A stretch of DNA of 64,000 bases from Rossellomorea sp. AcN35-11. Lineage in GTDB: Bacteria > Bacillota > Bacilli > Bacillales > Bacillaceae_B. The stretch spans positions 2,474,001 to 2,538,000 of the forward strand of contig CP128835.1 of the NCBI GenBank assembly GCA_030388825.1, given 5' to 3'. The notes below the pieces were generated by a model. The model saw nothing but the letters and a program-made list of their open reading frames with translations. It did not search any database and was not told the origin of the DNA. The translations under genes and the position numbers were made by a program. The number at the start of each line of letters is the position of its first letter. The first letter of the stretch is position 1. Below are positions 39,364 through 48,212 of the stretch, one piece after another.

Positions 39364-40626
39364 ATGACTGTCGATTACAGTGTGCTGCCACACCACAAGA
39401 TTCTGTGCATCGATATGAAGAGCTTTTATGCTAGCTGTTCGGCTGTCATGGAGGGTCTGGACCCCCTTGAATGTCACTTAGCTGTAGTGGGGGACAGGGA
39501 TCGCCAGGGAAGTATTGTATTAGCGGCGTCACCAAGGTTGAAGAAGGACTTCGGGATTAAAACGGGTTCCCGTATGTTTGAGATCCCGAAGGACCCGCGC
39601 ATCCGCCTTGTAGAGCCCAAGATGGCTACGTACGTCAGGATTTCTACTGAGTTGACCCGATTGTTCCATCGCTACGTACCAAAGGATGCCATTCATACGT
39701 ATAGCGTGGATGAAAGCTTTATTAAGATTGATGGAGCGACGAATCTCTGGGGGGACGCTGCGACCATTGCCCGTAAAATCAAAGATGATATGGAAAGGGA
39801 GTTTCAGCTGCCGTGCGCCATAGGGATTGGCCCCAATATGCTATTGTCTAAGCTATGCCTGGATCTTGAAGCAAAAAAAGAGGGGATTGCCGAGTGGACG
39901 TATGAAGACGTACCTGAAAAGCTATGGCCCCTGTCCCCTTTACGTGAGATGTGGGGGATAGGGGGCCGTTTAGAGAAGACCCTCAACCGCATGGGGATCT
40001 TCTCTGTTGGTCAATTGGCGCAGTATGACTTAGAGAAGCTGGAGGCCAAATTCGGGGTTATGGGCAATCAGCTTTATTATCATGCATGGGGAGTCGATTT
40101 GTCTGAAATAGGAGCCCCGATCATGGAGGGGCAAATCAGCTTTGGCAAGGGGCAGATTCTGCTCCGCGATTATAAGGAGAAACAGGAAATCAAACGGGTC
40201 ATTCTAGAAATGTGTGAAGAAGTCGCCAGACGTGCCCGCACTCATCGCAAGGCCGGGAGGACGATCAGCTTTGGTGTGGGGTACAGTCATGAAGAGTTTG
40301 GAGGAGGGTTTCACCGGTCAAGGACGATAGATGAACCGACGAATATCACCATGGATTTGTATCGTGTTTGCCTGGAGTTATTCGAAGAGAATTATAACGG
40401 GAAAACCGTTCGGAAAATCAATATCGCCCTCTCGAATATTGTAGACGATGGAGCACTGCAGGTTTCTTTGTTCGAACCTGACCGGTGGGAAAAGCGGGAA
40501 CTGGGATATGTGGTGGACCGCATCCGAAATAAATATGGGTCGGCAGCCCTTCTCCGGGCCGTATCCTATACAGAAGCGGGAACAGCGAGGCACCGGGCCA
40601 GACTGGTCGGTGGACATAAATCGTAA
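39364..40626 (+). CDS. polYA: Y-family DNA polymerase, UvrX/PolY2 type
   Basis: 420-residue translesion polymerase. Catalytic motifs are ILCIDMKSFYASCSAV and YSVDESFIKI; thumb and finger segments LPCAIGIGPNMLLSKLCLDLEAKK and MWGIGGRLEKTLNRMGIFSVGQL follow. The Cys-containing first motif (YASCSAV) and lack of the N-terminal extension mark the YqjW/UvrX subgroup as opposed to DinB-like polYB in this window. LexA boxes lie upstream, and a YolD-like gene follows after 22 nt, the usual partner of this subgroup. Intact, unlike polYB. Confidence 0.93.
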   Translation: MTVDYSVLPHHKILCIDMKSFYASCSAVMEGLDPLECHLAVVGDRDRQGSIVLAASPRLKKDFGIKTGSRMFEIPKDPRIRLVEPKMATYVRISTELTRLFHRYVPKDAIHTYSVDESFIKIDGATNLWGDAATIARKIKDDMEREFQLPCAIGIGPNMLLSKLCLDLEAKKEGIAEWTYEDVPEKLWPLSPLREMWGIGGRLEKTLNRMGIFSVGQLAQYDLEKLEAKFGVMGNQLYYHAWGVDLSEIGAPIMEGQISFGKGQILLRDYKEKQEIKRVILEMCEEVARRARTHRKAGRTISFGVGYSHEEFGGGFHRSRTIDEPTNITMDLYRVCLELFEENYNGKTVRKINIALSNIVDDGALQVSLFEPDRWEKRELGYVVDRIRNKYGSAALLRAVSYTEAGTARHRARLVGGHKS

Positions 40627-40648
40627 CGAATGACAGGAGGTGGAAAGG

Positions 40649-40981
40649 GTGATCCGTGATCGAGGAAGAATCAAGTGGACATCCATGATGCTCCCGGAGC
40701 ATGTGAAATTATTGAGGGATTGGGCAAAGGAAGATACGTACGAAAAGAGAAAAGAACTGGATGAACAAGAACTCGACAGGATGAATGAAGTGGTGGCCGA
40801 GGCCATGGAGTTTGGGAAATGGGTGTCTATTACACATTATGTGAAGCATCGTCATCAGCTTTTAATCGGAACCATCCATCACGTGGACTCTTTAGAAGGA
40901 AAGCTCCATGTTGTCGACCGTTTTGAGGAAGTATACTATATTTCATTGTCAAACATCACTGACATTCGTTTTTTTGAATGA
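40649..40981 (+). CDS. yqjX: YolD-like family protein
   Basis: 110-residue protein of the YolD family: IRDRGRIKWTSMMLPEHVKLLRDW at the N-terminus and a C-terminal IGTIHHVDSLEGKLHVV...ISLSNITDIRF. YolD proteins sit beside UvrX-type polymerases and may be UmuD-like accessories, though this is a proposal. The GTG at 40649 is 8 nt after AGGAGG; the in-frame GTG at 40640 overlaps the site. Confidence 0.88.
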   Translation: MIRDRGRIKWTSMMLPEHVKLLRDWAKEDTYEKRKELDEQELDRMNEVVAEAMEFGKWVSITHYVKHRHQLLIGTIHHVDSLEGKLHVVDRFEEVYYISLSNITDIRFFE

Positions 40982-40992
40982 TAGCGGAAATG

Positions 40993-41030
40993 AAAAGAGA
41001 GGCCACACCCTAGGGAAGCCTCTCTTTTTA
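40993..41030. terminator. Bidirectional terminator after yolD-like gene
   Basis: AAAAGAGAGGC pairs with GCCTCTCTTTTT around 14 nt. Confidence 0.85.
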
Positions 41031-41036
41031 TTCCAT

Positions 41037-41252
41037 TTATTCTTCGTCCAATACCTTTTCTGCACGTACACAGGATTCGAATTTCCCTTTATGAGACGCG
41101 TCACAAAACGGCATATTTGCCGATAAACCACATCGGCAAAGAGTAAACACCTGCTTCGTTGGAAATACATTTCCGTCAGCATCAATAAGTTCCACGTCAC
41201 CGCTTACGCGGAAAGAACCATTGTCATTCACTTTAATTTGAGCTTTTGCCAT
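41037..41252 (-). CDS. CDGSH iron-sulfur domain protein
   Basis: 71-residue protein with the [2Fe-2S] binding pattern C-x-C-x2-(S)-x3-P-x-C-D-x2-H seen as LCRCGLSANMPFCDASHKGKF. The C-terminal Cys/Glu tail follows. Such small CDGSH proteins are soluble electron or cluster carriers. The start is the ATG after AAAGGGTGG; upstream in-frame codons would add 25 hydrophobic/Cys residues without support. Confidence 0.88.
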   Translation of the reverse strand: MAKAQIKVNDNGSFRVSGDVELIDADGNVFPTKQVFTLCRCGLSANMPFCDASHKGKFESCVRAEKVLDEE

Positions 41253-41384
41253 GAAAAACCACCCTTTCAATAAATTACAAAAGAATTCCCCTCTATCGAT
41301 AGTAAATTGAAAACAGGAAAAATGCAATATTCTAAAGGAAACGAATGAAATGTGATACTATGGTGGAGTAAGGGAGGGCTTAGA

Positions 41385-41719
41385 ATGAAAATCCAATTAA
41401 CAAATGAAGCAACCAAAAAGATTCAAGATAAAATAGAGGGCCAAAGTGGCCACCTGAAATTAAAATACGATACGGAAGGTCCTGCGGATGTGTAGTGAGC
41501 GGCATCCCCACCCTGTGGTTTGTCCAACAACCCGATGAAGGGGATGATATGACGATAGAAACCAACAGTTATCCGGTTCTGGTGGAAAAGTCTAAAATGG
41601 TCTTTCTTGATGAAGAACTGAAAATTGACTTCTCCTCACAAAGTAATACGTTTCAATTAAAAAGCCCTGGACAGATTATAAATGGAAGAATGAACTTCCG
41701 GATGTTTCCGGGTAAATAA
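41385..41719 (+). CDS. yqkB: HesB/IscA-like iron-sulfur biosynthesis domain protein, frameshifted
   Basis: About 110 residues. The N-terminal part MKIQLTNEATKKIQDKI...KYDTEG and, in another frame, CGCVVSGIPTLWFVQQ through FPGK together make an A-type Fe-S carrier-like fold (YqkB group) with a C-G-C motif. As read, the frame ends 38 codons in, near 41481, where GGTCCTGCGG has two extra bases or lacks one relative to the expected G-C-G-C. Start ATG follows AAGGGAGGG. Position after polYA matches yqkB; identification of the group is moderately sure. Confidence 0.75.
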
Positions 41720-41779
41720 TTAAACGCTCTTTTCGATTGTTGCTTTTAACATAATCTCTCCAATGCTCTGTCAGTTAGT

Positions 41780-42113
41780 AGGTGATAGATGGTGAGGGGA
41801 CCTGCTCCGCCAGCAGCTGGCGTTCCGCCGAGCCTCCTAAGCTTAGCCGAACAGGGTCTCGGCACGTCTTTACTTACGGAGAAGTCTACGCAGTGGCCCT
41901 ATCCATCTTTAAGAATTTGTAATGACGGAGCTGAATGTGCCAATGTATAATGAAATAAAAAATCAACATTTTTCTTCCTTAATAAAAAAGCAATCTTCTA
42001 ATAAACTTTAATGAGGTTGTTTTAACATTTTGATATCGGATTCTATTTAGATACATGCTCAGAAAGCTGATTGAAGCGAGCATCCTGCAGCGGAAATCAA
42101 CATCTACTTTCTT
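41780..42113. repeat. Decayed intergenic repeat fragments
   Basis: The 472-nt gap holds no gene. 41783-41912 has nested inverted arms (GATGG..AGGG with CCCT..CCATC, CCGAGCC with GGGTCTCGG), and 42065-42113 contains GAAGCGAGCATCCTGCAGCG then GAAATCAAC, the tail of a common Bacillus palindromic element. Both look like remnants. Assignment from memory of the family. Confidence 0.45.
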
Positions 42114-42151
42114 CTTCAAGATAGAGACAATGGTTGAGAAAAGAGCCTAAT

Positions 42152-42194
42152 AAAAAGCATCGGACCTTACTAAGATCAAGGTCCGATGCTTTTT
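42152..42194. terminator. Terminator of the yqkD-kinase transcript
   Basis: AAAAAGCATCGGACCTT pairs with AAGGTCCGATGCTTTTT around 9 nt. The stop codon of the minus-strand kinase lies within its edge. Confidence 0.88.
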
Positions 42195-43101
42195 AGCGGC
42201 AAGAATCACCCATCAATTCCTCAAAGAGAAGGGCAACGGAAAGCCCGGTTTTCCACCCGTCCATCCCGTCCTCTACAGACCAGCAGGCAGATAAAACCGA
42301 ATGACAGAAGCCGTAATGAATCAGCCGCTCATAAGAAAGGGAAAGGAGGGAAGCCATTGTATGGGTCCTGTAGCGAAGCAGTTCTAATGGTACATCCCAT
42401 TTATTCCACTCATTCAACATAAACTGGATGCAGTCGTATTCTCTCTCTCCCACAAGCCCTTTAGGGTCAATGACCGTCCAGCCGGAAGAGGCTGAGAATA
42501 GAATATTACCTTGATGCAGGTCACCATGGAGAAGAAAGAGTTCGCCGGCAGTATCCAGTAGCTGAGGGAAGAGTCTTTCCGCTTTTGAGACGATTTCATC
42601 AGGAAGGGGACCGGCCCCTCCTTTGAAGCGTTCCCGCAACCGTGAGATCCCGTTCGACCAGGTCTCTACGGTAGGATATGAGTGTTGACTGGCAGGTTTA
42701 TGCCAGAGGCGTTGAGCCACATGGGAAAACACCTTCAGCACCTCTTCTTCATCCTCGATAGAATGAAGGGGAGATCCAGGCAGCAGTCGATCTAAAAGGA
42801 TCCATCCTTCTTCCTTATTGAAGTCAATGACCTCAACCATCCCCTTCCCCTGGAAATCTTGCAGCGCATGAAACTCATTGAGAAAATCATTATTAGGGTA
42901 CCCGACCTTTAAAACGGCATCCCGTTCACACGCGATTACAGCAGGCACAACAAAGTTATGGCTTAATGAAAAGGGATCACCGTACGTTAGGTGGTATCGC
43001 TCCTTCAATGACTGCATGAGACCATCCACATAGGAAATCCAGTTTCCACCTGATTCTCCATACATCGTTTCCATTTTCACCCTGAAATCAGTTGGAATCA
43101 C
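42193..43101 (-). CDS. Aminoglycoside/hydroxyurea-type phosphotransferase family protein
   Basis: 302-residue kinase-like protein of the APH(6)/hydroxyurea resistance family: ATP-site Lys in AVLKVGYPN, LLDRLLPGSPL hinge, catalytic loop LLHGDLHQGNIL and metal loop VIDPKGLVGEREYD, the last being characteristic of streptomycin 6-kinases. Chromosomal members need not give resistance. GTG start overlaps the yqkD stop by four bases (GTGA), so it is coupled to the hydrolase gene. Confidence 0.85.
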   Translation of the reverse strand: MIPTDFRVKMETMYGESGGNWISYVDGLMQSLKERYHLTYGDPFSLSHNFVVPAVIACERDAVLKVGYPNNDFLNEFHALQDFQGKGMVEVIDFNKEEGWILLDRLLPGSPLHSIEDEEEVLKVFSHVAQRLWHKPASQHSYPTVETWSNGISRLRERFKGGAGPLPDEIVSKAERLFPQLLDTAGELFLLHGDLHQGNILFSASSGWTVIDPKGLVGEREYDCIQFMLNEWNKWDVPLELLRYRTHTMASLLSLSYERLIHYGFCHSVLSACWSVEDGMDGWKTGLSVALLFEELMGDSCR

Positions 43102-44024
43102 GACACATCATCCTTTTCGGTTAATACGAATTGCTTTAAAAAACGTTGAATCACTTCCTCGTATTGTTGAGGATTATCATTATACGATTGTGCATGGGTC
43201 CCGCGAAAGTCGAGAAACATTTCTTTCGGCCCCTGCTTCTTATCAAAAAGATCCTTCGTCATTTTAGGAAGGATATAATCATCATGTGAACTGTGGATAA
43301 ATAGTACAGGTTTTTGAATGTTTTGAACAACTGAAATAGGTGATAAATCCCTCAATGTATAGCCTTGGCGAAGCTTCAGAGTGCTGTTGACGAGGGGGAA
43401 AAGGAATTTTGCAGGCATCTTCAGCTCCACGCTCATCCGATAGGCGAGCTGCTCCCCGAAATCAGAAAAGGGGCAGTCTGCAATATAGAAATCAGCCCGG
43501 TCTTCCACACTTCCAGCATAGAGGAGCAGAGTAGCTGCACCCATGGACTCCCCGTGAATTCCAAAGAAGACGTCCTCGCCTTCCCTTCGGATCAGTTCAT
43601 CCACCACGGTCTTTAGATCATATTTCTCAAAGTAGCCGTAACTGGTCGTCTTCCCGCCGGATTCCCCATGACGTCGATGATCATAGATGACGGCATTGAA
43701 CCCGTATTTAATAAAAAGGTTCATATACTTTATCGAATTCCATTTATTTTCCGTTACCCCGTGTGAAAAGATCATGAATTTATTATGGGGATGGGGCTTG
43801 ACGAATACTGCTTTAAGATCATAACCGTATCGGGAGGGGAGCAGAACCTCTTCTTTAGGGAGAGAGTCATAGTGCGCTTCAATGAGCCTGGTCGCTTCGG
43901 TTTCACGTGACCGGATGAAGTCATCCTCTTTTTTTGGTAAATACATCAATCGGTTTGTAACATACACCCCGAGCAGACCCATGGACGAAAGGGTGCCACC
44001 GAGGATGGCAAGTGTTTTTTTCAC
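43098..44024 (-). CDS. yqkD: Alpha/beta hydrolase YqkD
   Basis: 308-residue hydrolase with an N-terminal membrane anchor (TLAILGGTLSSMGLLGVYVT) and a core with IFSHGVTENKW, IYDHRRHGESGG, nucleophile elbow GIHGESMGAA, IADCPFSDF, FIHSSHDDYI (acid) and GTHAQSY (His). The start is a GTG following TTGAGGTGAT; an in-frame codon 105 nt upstream would run through the terminator at 44098-44124. Length agrees with B. subtilis YqkD. Substrate unknown. Confidence 0.88.
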   Translation of the reverse strand: MKKTLAILGGTLSSMGLLGVYVTNRLMYLPKKEDDFIRSRETEATRLIEAHYDSLPKEEVLLPSRYGYDLKAVFVKPHPHNKFMIFSHGVTENKWNSIKYMNLFIKYGFNAVIYDHRRHGESGGKTTSYGYFEKYDLKTVVDELIRREGEDVFFGIHGESMGAATLLLYAGSVEDRADFYIADCPFSDFGEQLAYRMSVELKMPAKFLFPLVNSTLKLRQGYTLRDLSPISVVQNIQKPVLFIHSSHDDYILPKMTKDLFDKKQGPKEMFLDFRGTHAQSYNDNPQQYEEVIQRFLKQFVLTEKDDVS

Positions 44025-44097
44025 CTTTATCACCTCAAGCAGAATCATTCTTACTGTCATTGTAGCAAAAAGAGGAAAAAGGAGGAATTTCTGAACG

Positions 44098-44124
44098 AAA
44101 AAAAGTGCCCCAAAAAGAGGCACG
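44098..44124 (-). terminator. Terminator of the small 43-aa gene
   Basis: Minus strand GTGCC...GGCAC stem with an 8-9 nt loop followed by seven T. Confidence 0.65.
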
Positions 44125-44139
44125 GTCAATCAATGATAG

Positions 44140-44271
44140 TTACGATTTAGCGTTTTGCCCTTTAGCAGGGTGGATGGCTTTTTCAAGTTCTTCCTTGGCC
44201 ATCGGATTAGAAACCGTATCTGAATTGGGTTTGCCTTTTTGACTGAATCCTTTATCGCGTTTTTGACTCAT
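44140..44271 (-). CDS. Small hydrophilic protein of unknown function
   Basis: A 43-residue frame MSQKRDKGFSQKGKPNSDTV, then SNPMAKEELEKAIHPAKGQNAKS, rich in Lys, Gln, Ser and Asn and without a membrane helix. The ATG is 9 nt after AAGGAG; an in-frame ATG three codons earlier touches that site. A terminator follows, so it looks like its own transcription unit. The composition recalls minor small acid-soluble spore proteins, but I do not recognise a family. Confidence 0.6.
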   Translation of the reverse strand: MSQKRDKGFSQKGKPNSDTVSNPMAKEELEKAIHPAKGQNAKS

Positions 44272-44330
44272 TGCACTCATCTCCTTCAAATTTTATCTAC
44301 TTTAGAATGCTCGAAGGAGATGAACAGTAT

Positions 44331-45233
44331 TCACGATTGATTTAATTCATGCAGCCGGTAGTAACCGCTTTCGACGGGGCGGCTGACATGAGGTTCCACA
44401 ACCTCGATGGCATGGGCAAGTTTCTCTAAATCAATCCCTGTGGAAATGCCCATTTGTTCCATCATGTATACGGCATCCTCGGTGGCCACATTCCCTGTTG
44501 CACCAGGGGCAAAAGGGCAGCCGCCGAGTCCGCCCGCCGAGGTGTCGAATCGGTCTATACCAGCTTGCAGGGAAGCAAAGATATTAGCCAGTGCCATCTT
44601 GCGGGTGTCGTGGAAATGGGCGGTAATCAGCGTGCCGGGCAATTCCTGTTTTAATAAAGTAAATAGATGAAAGGCTTCAGAAGGGTTAGCTTTTCCTATC
44701 GTATCAGCCACGCTTAATTCATCGACCCCCAATGAAACAAATTCCTTGCAAAGAGAAAGGGTCTCCTCTGGTAAGATCTCCCCTTCATATGGACAGTAGA
44801 AAGCAGTGGAGATACAAGCCCTTACGAAATAACCCTTTTCTTTCAGTTCTGAAATAATCGGTGCAAGGTCATTAAGGGCTTCATCTGTTGTCTTGTTTAT
44901 GTTTTTTTGGTTGAAGGTATCGCTTACGCCTACAAAGACCGCGACAGACCTGCAGCCTGTTTCGTATACGCGCTCAATCCCTCTTTTATTAGGGGCAAGG
45001 ACCAGATCCCTTGAATCCATGGTCATACAGGAGTCCACAATTTCACTGGCATCTTTCATTTGTGGAACCCATTTAGGGGAAACAAAAGAAGTCAGTTCCA
45101 TTTCCTTGATTCCTGATTGTTTCAAACGAAGGATAAATTCTTTTTTTACATCCGTTGGGACAAAATTCTTCTCATTTTGTAACCCGTCCCTCGGACCTAC
45201 TTCAATGATTGTTGCTTTATTAGGTAATTTCAT
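44331..45233 (-). CDS. mvaB: Hydroxymethylglutaryl-CoA lyase
   Basis: 300-residue DRE-TIM enzyme splitting HMG-CoA to acetyl-CoA and acetoacetate, the last specific step of leucine breakdown. EVGPRDGLQNE starts the barrel (catalytic Arg-Asp), SVADTIGKANP and AHFHDTRKMALAN give metal ligands, and GGLGGCPFAPGATGNVATED holds the active-site Cys loop. ATG follows GAGGGAGGG. Divergent from the thiolase-scoAB operon that consumes acetoacetate. B. subtilis has this enzyme as yngG at another locus. Confidence 0.94.
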   Translation of the reverse strand: MKLPNKATIIEVGPRDGLQNEKNFVPTDVKKEFILRLKQSGIKEMELTSFVSPKWVPQMKDASEIVDSCMTMDSRDLVLAPNKRGIERVYETGCRSVAVFVGVSDTFNQKNINKTTDEALNDLAPIISELKEKGYFVRACISTAFYCPYEGEILPEETLSLCKEFVSLGVDELSVADTIGKANPSEAFHLFTLLKQELPGTLITAHFHDTRKMALANIFASLQAGIDRFDTSAGGLGGCPFAPGATGNVATEDAVYMMEQMGISTGIDLEKLAHAIEVVEPHVSRPVESGYYRLHELNQS

Positions 45234-45249
45234 AATTTCCCTCCCTCTC

Positions 45250-45279
45250 TTATTTTAAGAAAATTTCGACATATAAATC
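45250..45279 (-). promoter_or_regulatory. Promoter of mvaB
   Basis: Minus strand TTGATT (45274-45279), 18-nt spacer, TAAAAT (45250-45255). Confidence 0.5.
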
Positions 45280-45311
45280 AATATAAAAATTTTTTGGCGA
45301 AATTAGAGGAA

Positions 45312-45325
45312 TTTAACCGCTTACA
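45312..45325 (-). promoter_or_regulatory. cre site between mvaB and the thiolase operon
   Basis: Minus strand TGTAAGCGGTTAAA matches the cre consensus at 13 of 14 positions and lies between the divergent promoters. CcpA control of both units is inferred. Confidence 0.6.
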
Positions 45326-45406
45326 TAGAATGAGATAAAGTGGAACTACTTTTATGAGCAAGTGCCATACAAATCAATCAGTCAGAAGAGAAAGGGAGGA
45401 AGAAAG

Positions 45407-46595
45407 ATGTCGAATGAAGTCGTCATTGTAAGTGCAGTACGAACGGCCATCGGAAGCTTTAACGGTTCTTTAAAAGGTATTTCAGCTCCGGAACTTGGAG
45501 CGATCGTGATTAAGGATGCCCTTGAAAAGGCTGGTTTAAATGGTAGTGATGTAGATGAGGTGATAATGGGGAATGTATTGCAGGCTGGTTTAGGTCAAAA
45601 TCCCGCACGTCAAGCATCCATCAAAGCAGGACTGCCAGAGCATGTCCCTGCCTTGACCATTAACAAAGTGTGTGGTTCAGGATTAAAAACGGTTCATCTT
45701 GCAACGCAGGCCATCCTTTCAGGGGATGCTGACATCATTGTTGCAGGTGGAATGGAGAATATGAGTCAGGCTCCATATTTACTTAAAGGAGCTAGAGACG
45801 GATATAAAATGGGGGACCAGAAAGTGGTCGACAGCATGATTTCAGACGGCTTATGGTGTGCCTTTAATGATTATCATATGGGTGTAACGGCAGAGAATCT
45901 ATGCGACCGTTATTCCCTTACAAGAGAAGAGCAGGACGAATTTGCAGCATGGAGCCAGCAAAAGGCAGGTGCAGCCATTGAATCGGGACGATTCGATGAT
46001 GAAATCGTTCCCGTTCATATACCAGTGCGTAAAGGGGAGCCCGTTGTATTCGATCAGGATGAATTCCCCCCGTAAAGGATCGACTGCCGAGAAGCTTTCA
46101 GGCTTACGTGCAGCCTTTAAGAGAGAGGGCAGTGTGACAGCCGGAAACGCATCAGGAATCAATGATGGAGCAGCTGCAGTTGTGGTCATGTCAAAGAAGA
46201 AAGCAGAGGAACTGGGCATCACTCCACTGGTGACGATCAAAGGAAATGCCAATGCAGGTGTCGACCCGAGCGTCATGGGTATAGGGCCCGTTGCAGCCGT
46301 TAAAAAAGTCTTGGAAAAAACGAAGCTGACCCTGGAGGATATGGATCTGATTGAAGCAAATGAAGCATTCGCAGCCCAGTCACTAGCTGTTGATAAAGAA
46401 CTTCAATTCAAGAAGGATGCCTTGAATGTGAACGGTGGGGCCATCGCACTGGGTCATCCGATTGGAGCAAGCGGGACACGGATCCTCGTGACGTTGATTC
46501 ATGAAATGAAGAAACGGGGAGTAAAGAATGGATTAGCCACCCTTTGTATCGGCGGGGGACAGGGTGTCGCCACTGTGGTTGAACTTCATAAATAA
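45407..46595 (+). CDS. Acetyl-CoA C-acetyltransferase (thiolase), frameshifted
   Basis: About 395 residues after repair. The acyl-accepting Cys is in [15 protein letters not shown], the catalytic His in [17 protein letters not shown], and the second Cys in [11 protein letters not shown]. It cleaves acetoacetyl-CoA to two acetyl-CoA or runs in reverse. The C6 run 46066-46071 should be five (D-E-F-P-R-K-G-S), so as read the protein ends at residue 222. The start is the ATG after AGGGAGGA. It heads an operon with scoA-scoB, giving acetoacetate activation and cleavage next to HMG-CoA lyase. Confidence 0.92.
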
Positions 46596-46630
46596 GCAGC
46601 GGCAAAAAAGAGATTTGAGGAGGGAATGCA

Positions 46631-47323
46631 ATGAAGCAAGTATACACTTCATATGATGAAGCGGTGGCGGACATCCATGATGGAGCCACGTTAATGGTTG
46701 GAGGATTCGGTCTGTGTGGAATCCCTGAAAAACTCATTCTGGCCCTGGTAGCGAAAGGTGTAAAAAATCTCACCGTCATTTCAAATAACTGTGGTGTAGA
46801 TGACTGGGGGCTGGGTCTATTATTGAAGAATAAGCAGATTGATAAGATGATAGGTTCCTATGTCGGGGAAAATAAAGAATTTGAAAGACAGGTTCTGTCG
46901 GGAGAGCTTGAAGTAGAATTGGTTCCTCAAGGTACGCTTGCTGAGAAGATCCGTGCCGGGGGAGCGGGGATCCCTGCATTCTATACGCCTGCAGGAGTCG
47001 GGACACCGGTAGCAGAAGGAAAAGAAACCCGCACATTTAATGGAAAAGAATATTTGCTGGAAGAAGCCTATACCGCAGACTTCTCACTTGTACGGGCGTG
47101 GAAGGCCGACAAGATGGGGAATCTGATCTATAACAAAACAGCTCAAAACTTTAATCCGATGATTGCGGCTGCAGGTAAAGTGACGATTGCCGAAGTGGAG
47201 GAGCTCGTTGAAATTGGGGAAATCAACCCGAATGAAGTCCACACACCAAGCATCTACGTTCAGCGTCTGATTCAGGCCGAGCAGGAGAAGCGCATTGAAA
47301 GAAGAACAGTGAAGCAAGCATAG
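46631..47323 (+). CDS. scoA: 3-oxoacid CoA-transferase subunit A
   Basis: 230-residue alpha subunit of succinyl-CoA:acetoacetate CoA-transferase. [19 protein letters not shown] and [25 protein letters not shown] are family hallmarks. ATG follows GAGGAGGGAATGCA. It sits 35 nt after thiolase and 18 nt before scoB. Acetoacetate made by MvaB would be activated here at the cost of succinyl-CoA, itself supplied by methylmalonyl-CoA mutase. Confidence 0.93.
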   Translation: MKQVYTSYDEAVADIHDGATLMVGGFGLCGIPEKLILALVAKGVKNLTVISNNCGVDDWGLGLLLKNKQIDKMIGSYVGENKEFERQVLSGELEVELVPQGTLAEKIRAGGAGIPAFYTPAGVGTPVAEGKETRTFNGKEYLLEEAYTADFSLVRAWKADKMGNLIYNKTAQNFNPMIAAAGKVTIAEVEELVEIGEINPNEVHTPSIYVQRLIQAEQEKRIERRTVKQA

Positions 47324-47341
47324 AAGGGGGAGTGGAACGGG

Positions 47342-48004
47342 ATGGATCGTGCCAAAATGCGAGAAAGAATAGCAAGAAGAGCAGAAAAGGAAATAGAAGA
47401 TGGTTTCTATGTCAACCTAGGAATCGGGATGCCTACACTGGTGGCCAACTATATAACAGAAAACAAGCAGGTTGTTCTTCAATCGGAAAATGGATTACTT
47501 GGAATCGGACCTTATCCAGGAGAAGATGAAGTCGATCCCGACCTCATCAACGCAGGAAAAGAGACCGTTACCGCGATACCGGGCTCCTCTTACTTTGATA
47601 GCTCGGAATCATTCGGGATGATTCGCGGAGGGCATATCGATATCGCCATCCTTGGTGGAATGGAAGTAGCCGAAAACGGGGACCTTGCCAATTGGATGAT
47701 CCCCGGAAAAATGATCAAGGGGATGGGAGGAGCGATGGATCTTGTTCACGGTGCGAAGCGTATCATCGTCATTATGGAGCATGTCAATAAAGCAGGCGAA
47801 AGCAAGATCCTGAAAGAATGCACCTTGCCTTTGACTGGAAAAGGGGTCGTGCACCGTATCATCACGGACCGTGCCGTGATGGATGTCACGGAAGAAGGTT
47901 TACTGCTTCGTGAAGTAGCGAACGGATTCTCTGTGGAAGATATCCAATCGTCCACGGAAGCGACGTTGATCGTTGATGAGAACGTGAAACTGGAAGCTTA
48001 TTGA
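47342..48004 (+). CDS. scoB: 3-oxoacid CoA-transferase subunit B
   Basis: 220-residue beta subunit. The catalytic Glu that forms the glutamyl-CoA thioester lies in [26 protein letters not shown] and [14 protein letters not shown] are family features. ATG follows AAGGGGGAGTGGAACGGG. It ends the thiolase-scoA-scoB operon at a strong terminator. The acceptor (acetoacetate) is inferred from operon context. Confidence 0.94.
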   Translation: MDRAKMRERIARRAEKEIEDGFYVNLGIGMPTLVANYITENKQVVLQSENGLLGIGPYPGEDEVDPDLINAGKETVTAIPGSSYFDSSESFGMIRGGHIDIAILGGMEVAENGDLANWMIPGKMIKGMGGAMDLVHGAKRIIVIMEHVNKAGESKILKECTLPLTGKGVVHRIITDRAVMDVTEEGLLLREVANGFSVEDIQSSTEATLIVDENVKLEAY

Positions 48005-48010
48005 AGCTGG

Positions 48011-48053
48011 AAGCCGGTTAAAAGGGGTTGACTCCTTTTGGCCGGCTTTTTTT
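48011..48053 (+). terminator. Terminator of the thiolase-scoAB operon
   Basis: AAGCCGG and AAAAGG arms pair with CCTTTT and CCGGCTT, followed by a seven-T tract. The 200 nt beyond it to yqkE contain only the promoter at 48213 and no gene. Confidence 0.85.
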
Positions 48054-48212
48054 ACGCTGGATGATCATAAGTGGAAACGGAGGTATAGACGTCTTTTGGT
48101 TCATAAATTCAAGAAGAGTTTTAAACCCCATCCAGGGTTTAGTCAAACCTGAGGCAGTTTACCTTCGTACTCCCAAAATGGAGTGCATCGTAAACTTCAT
48201 TAAGCCCGTCCT

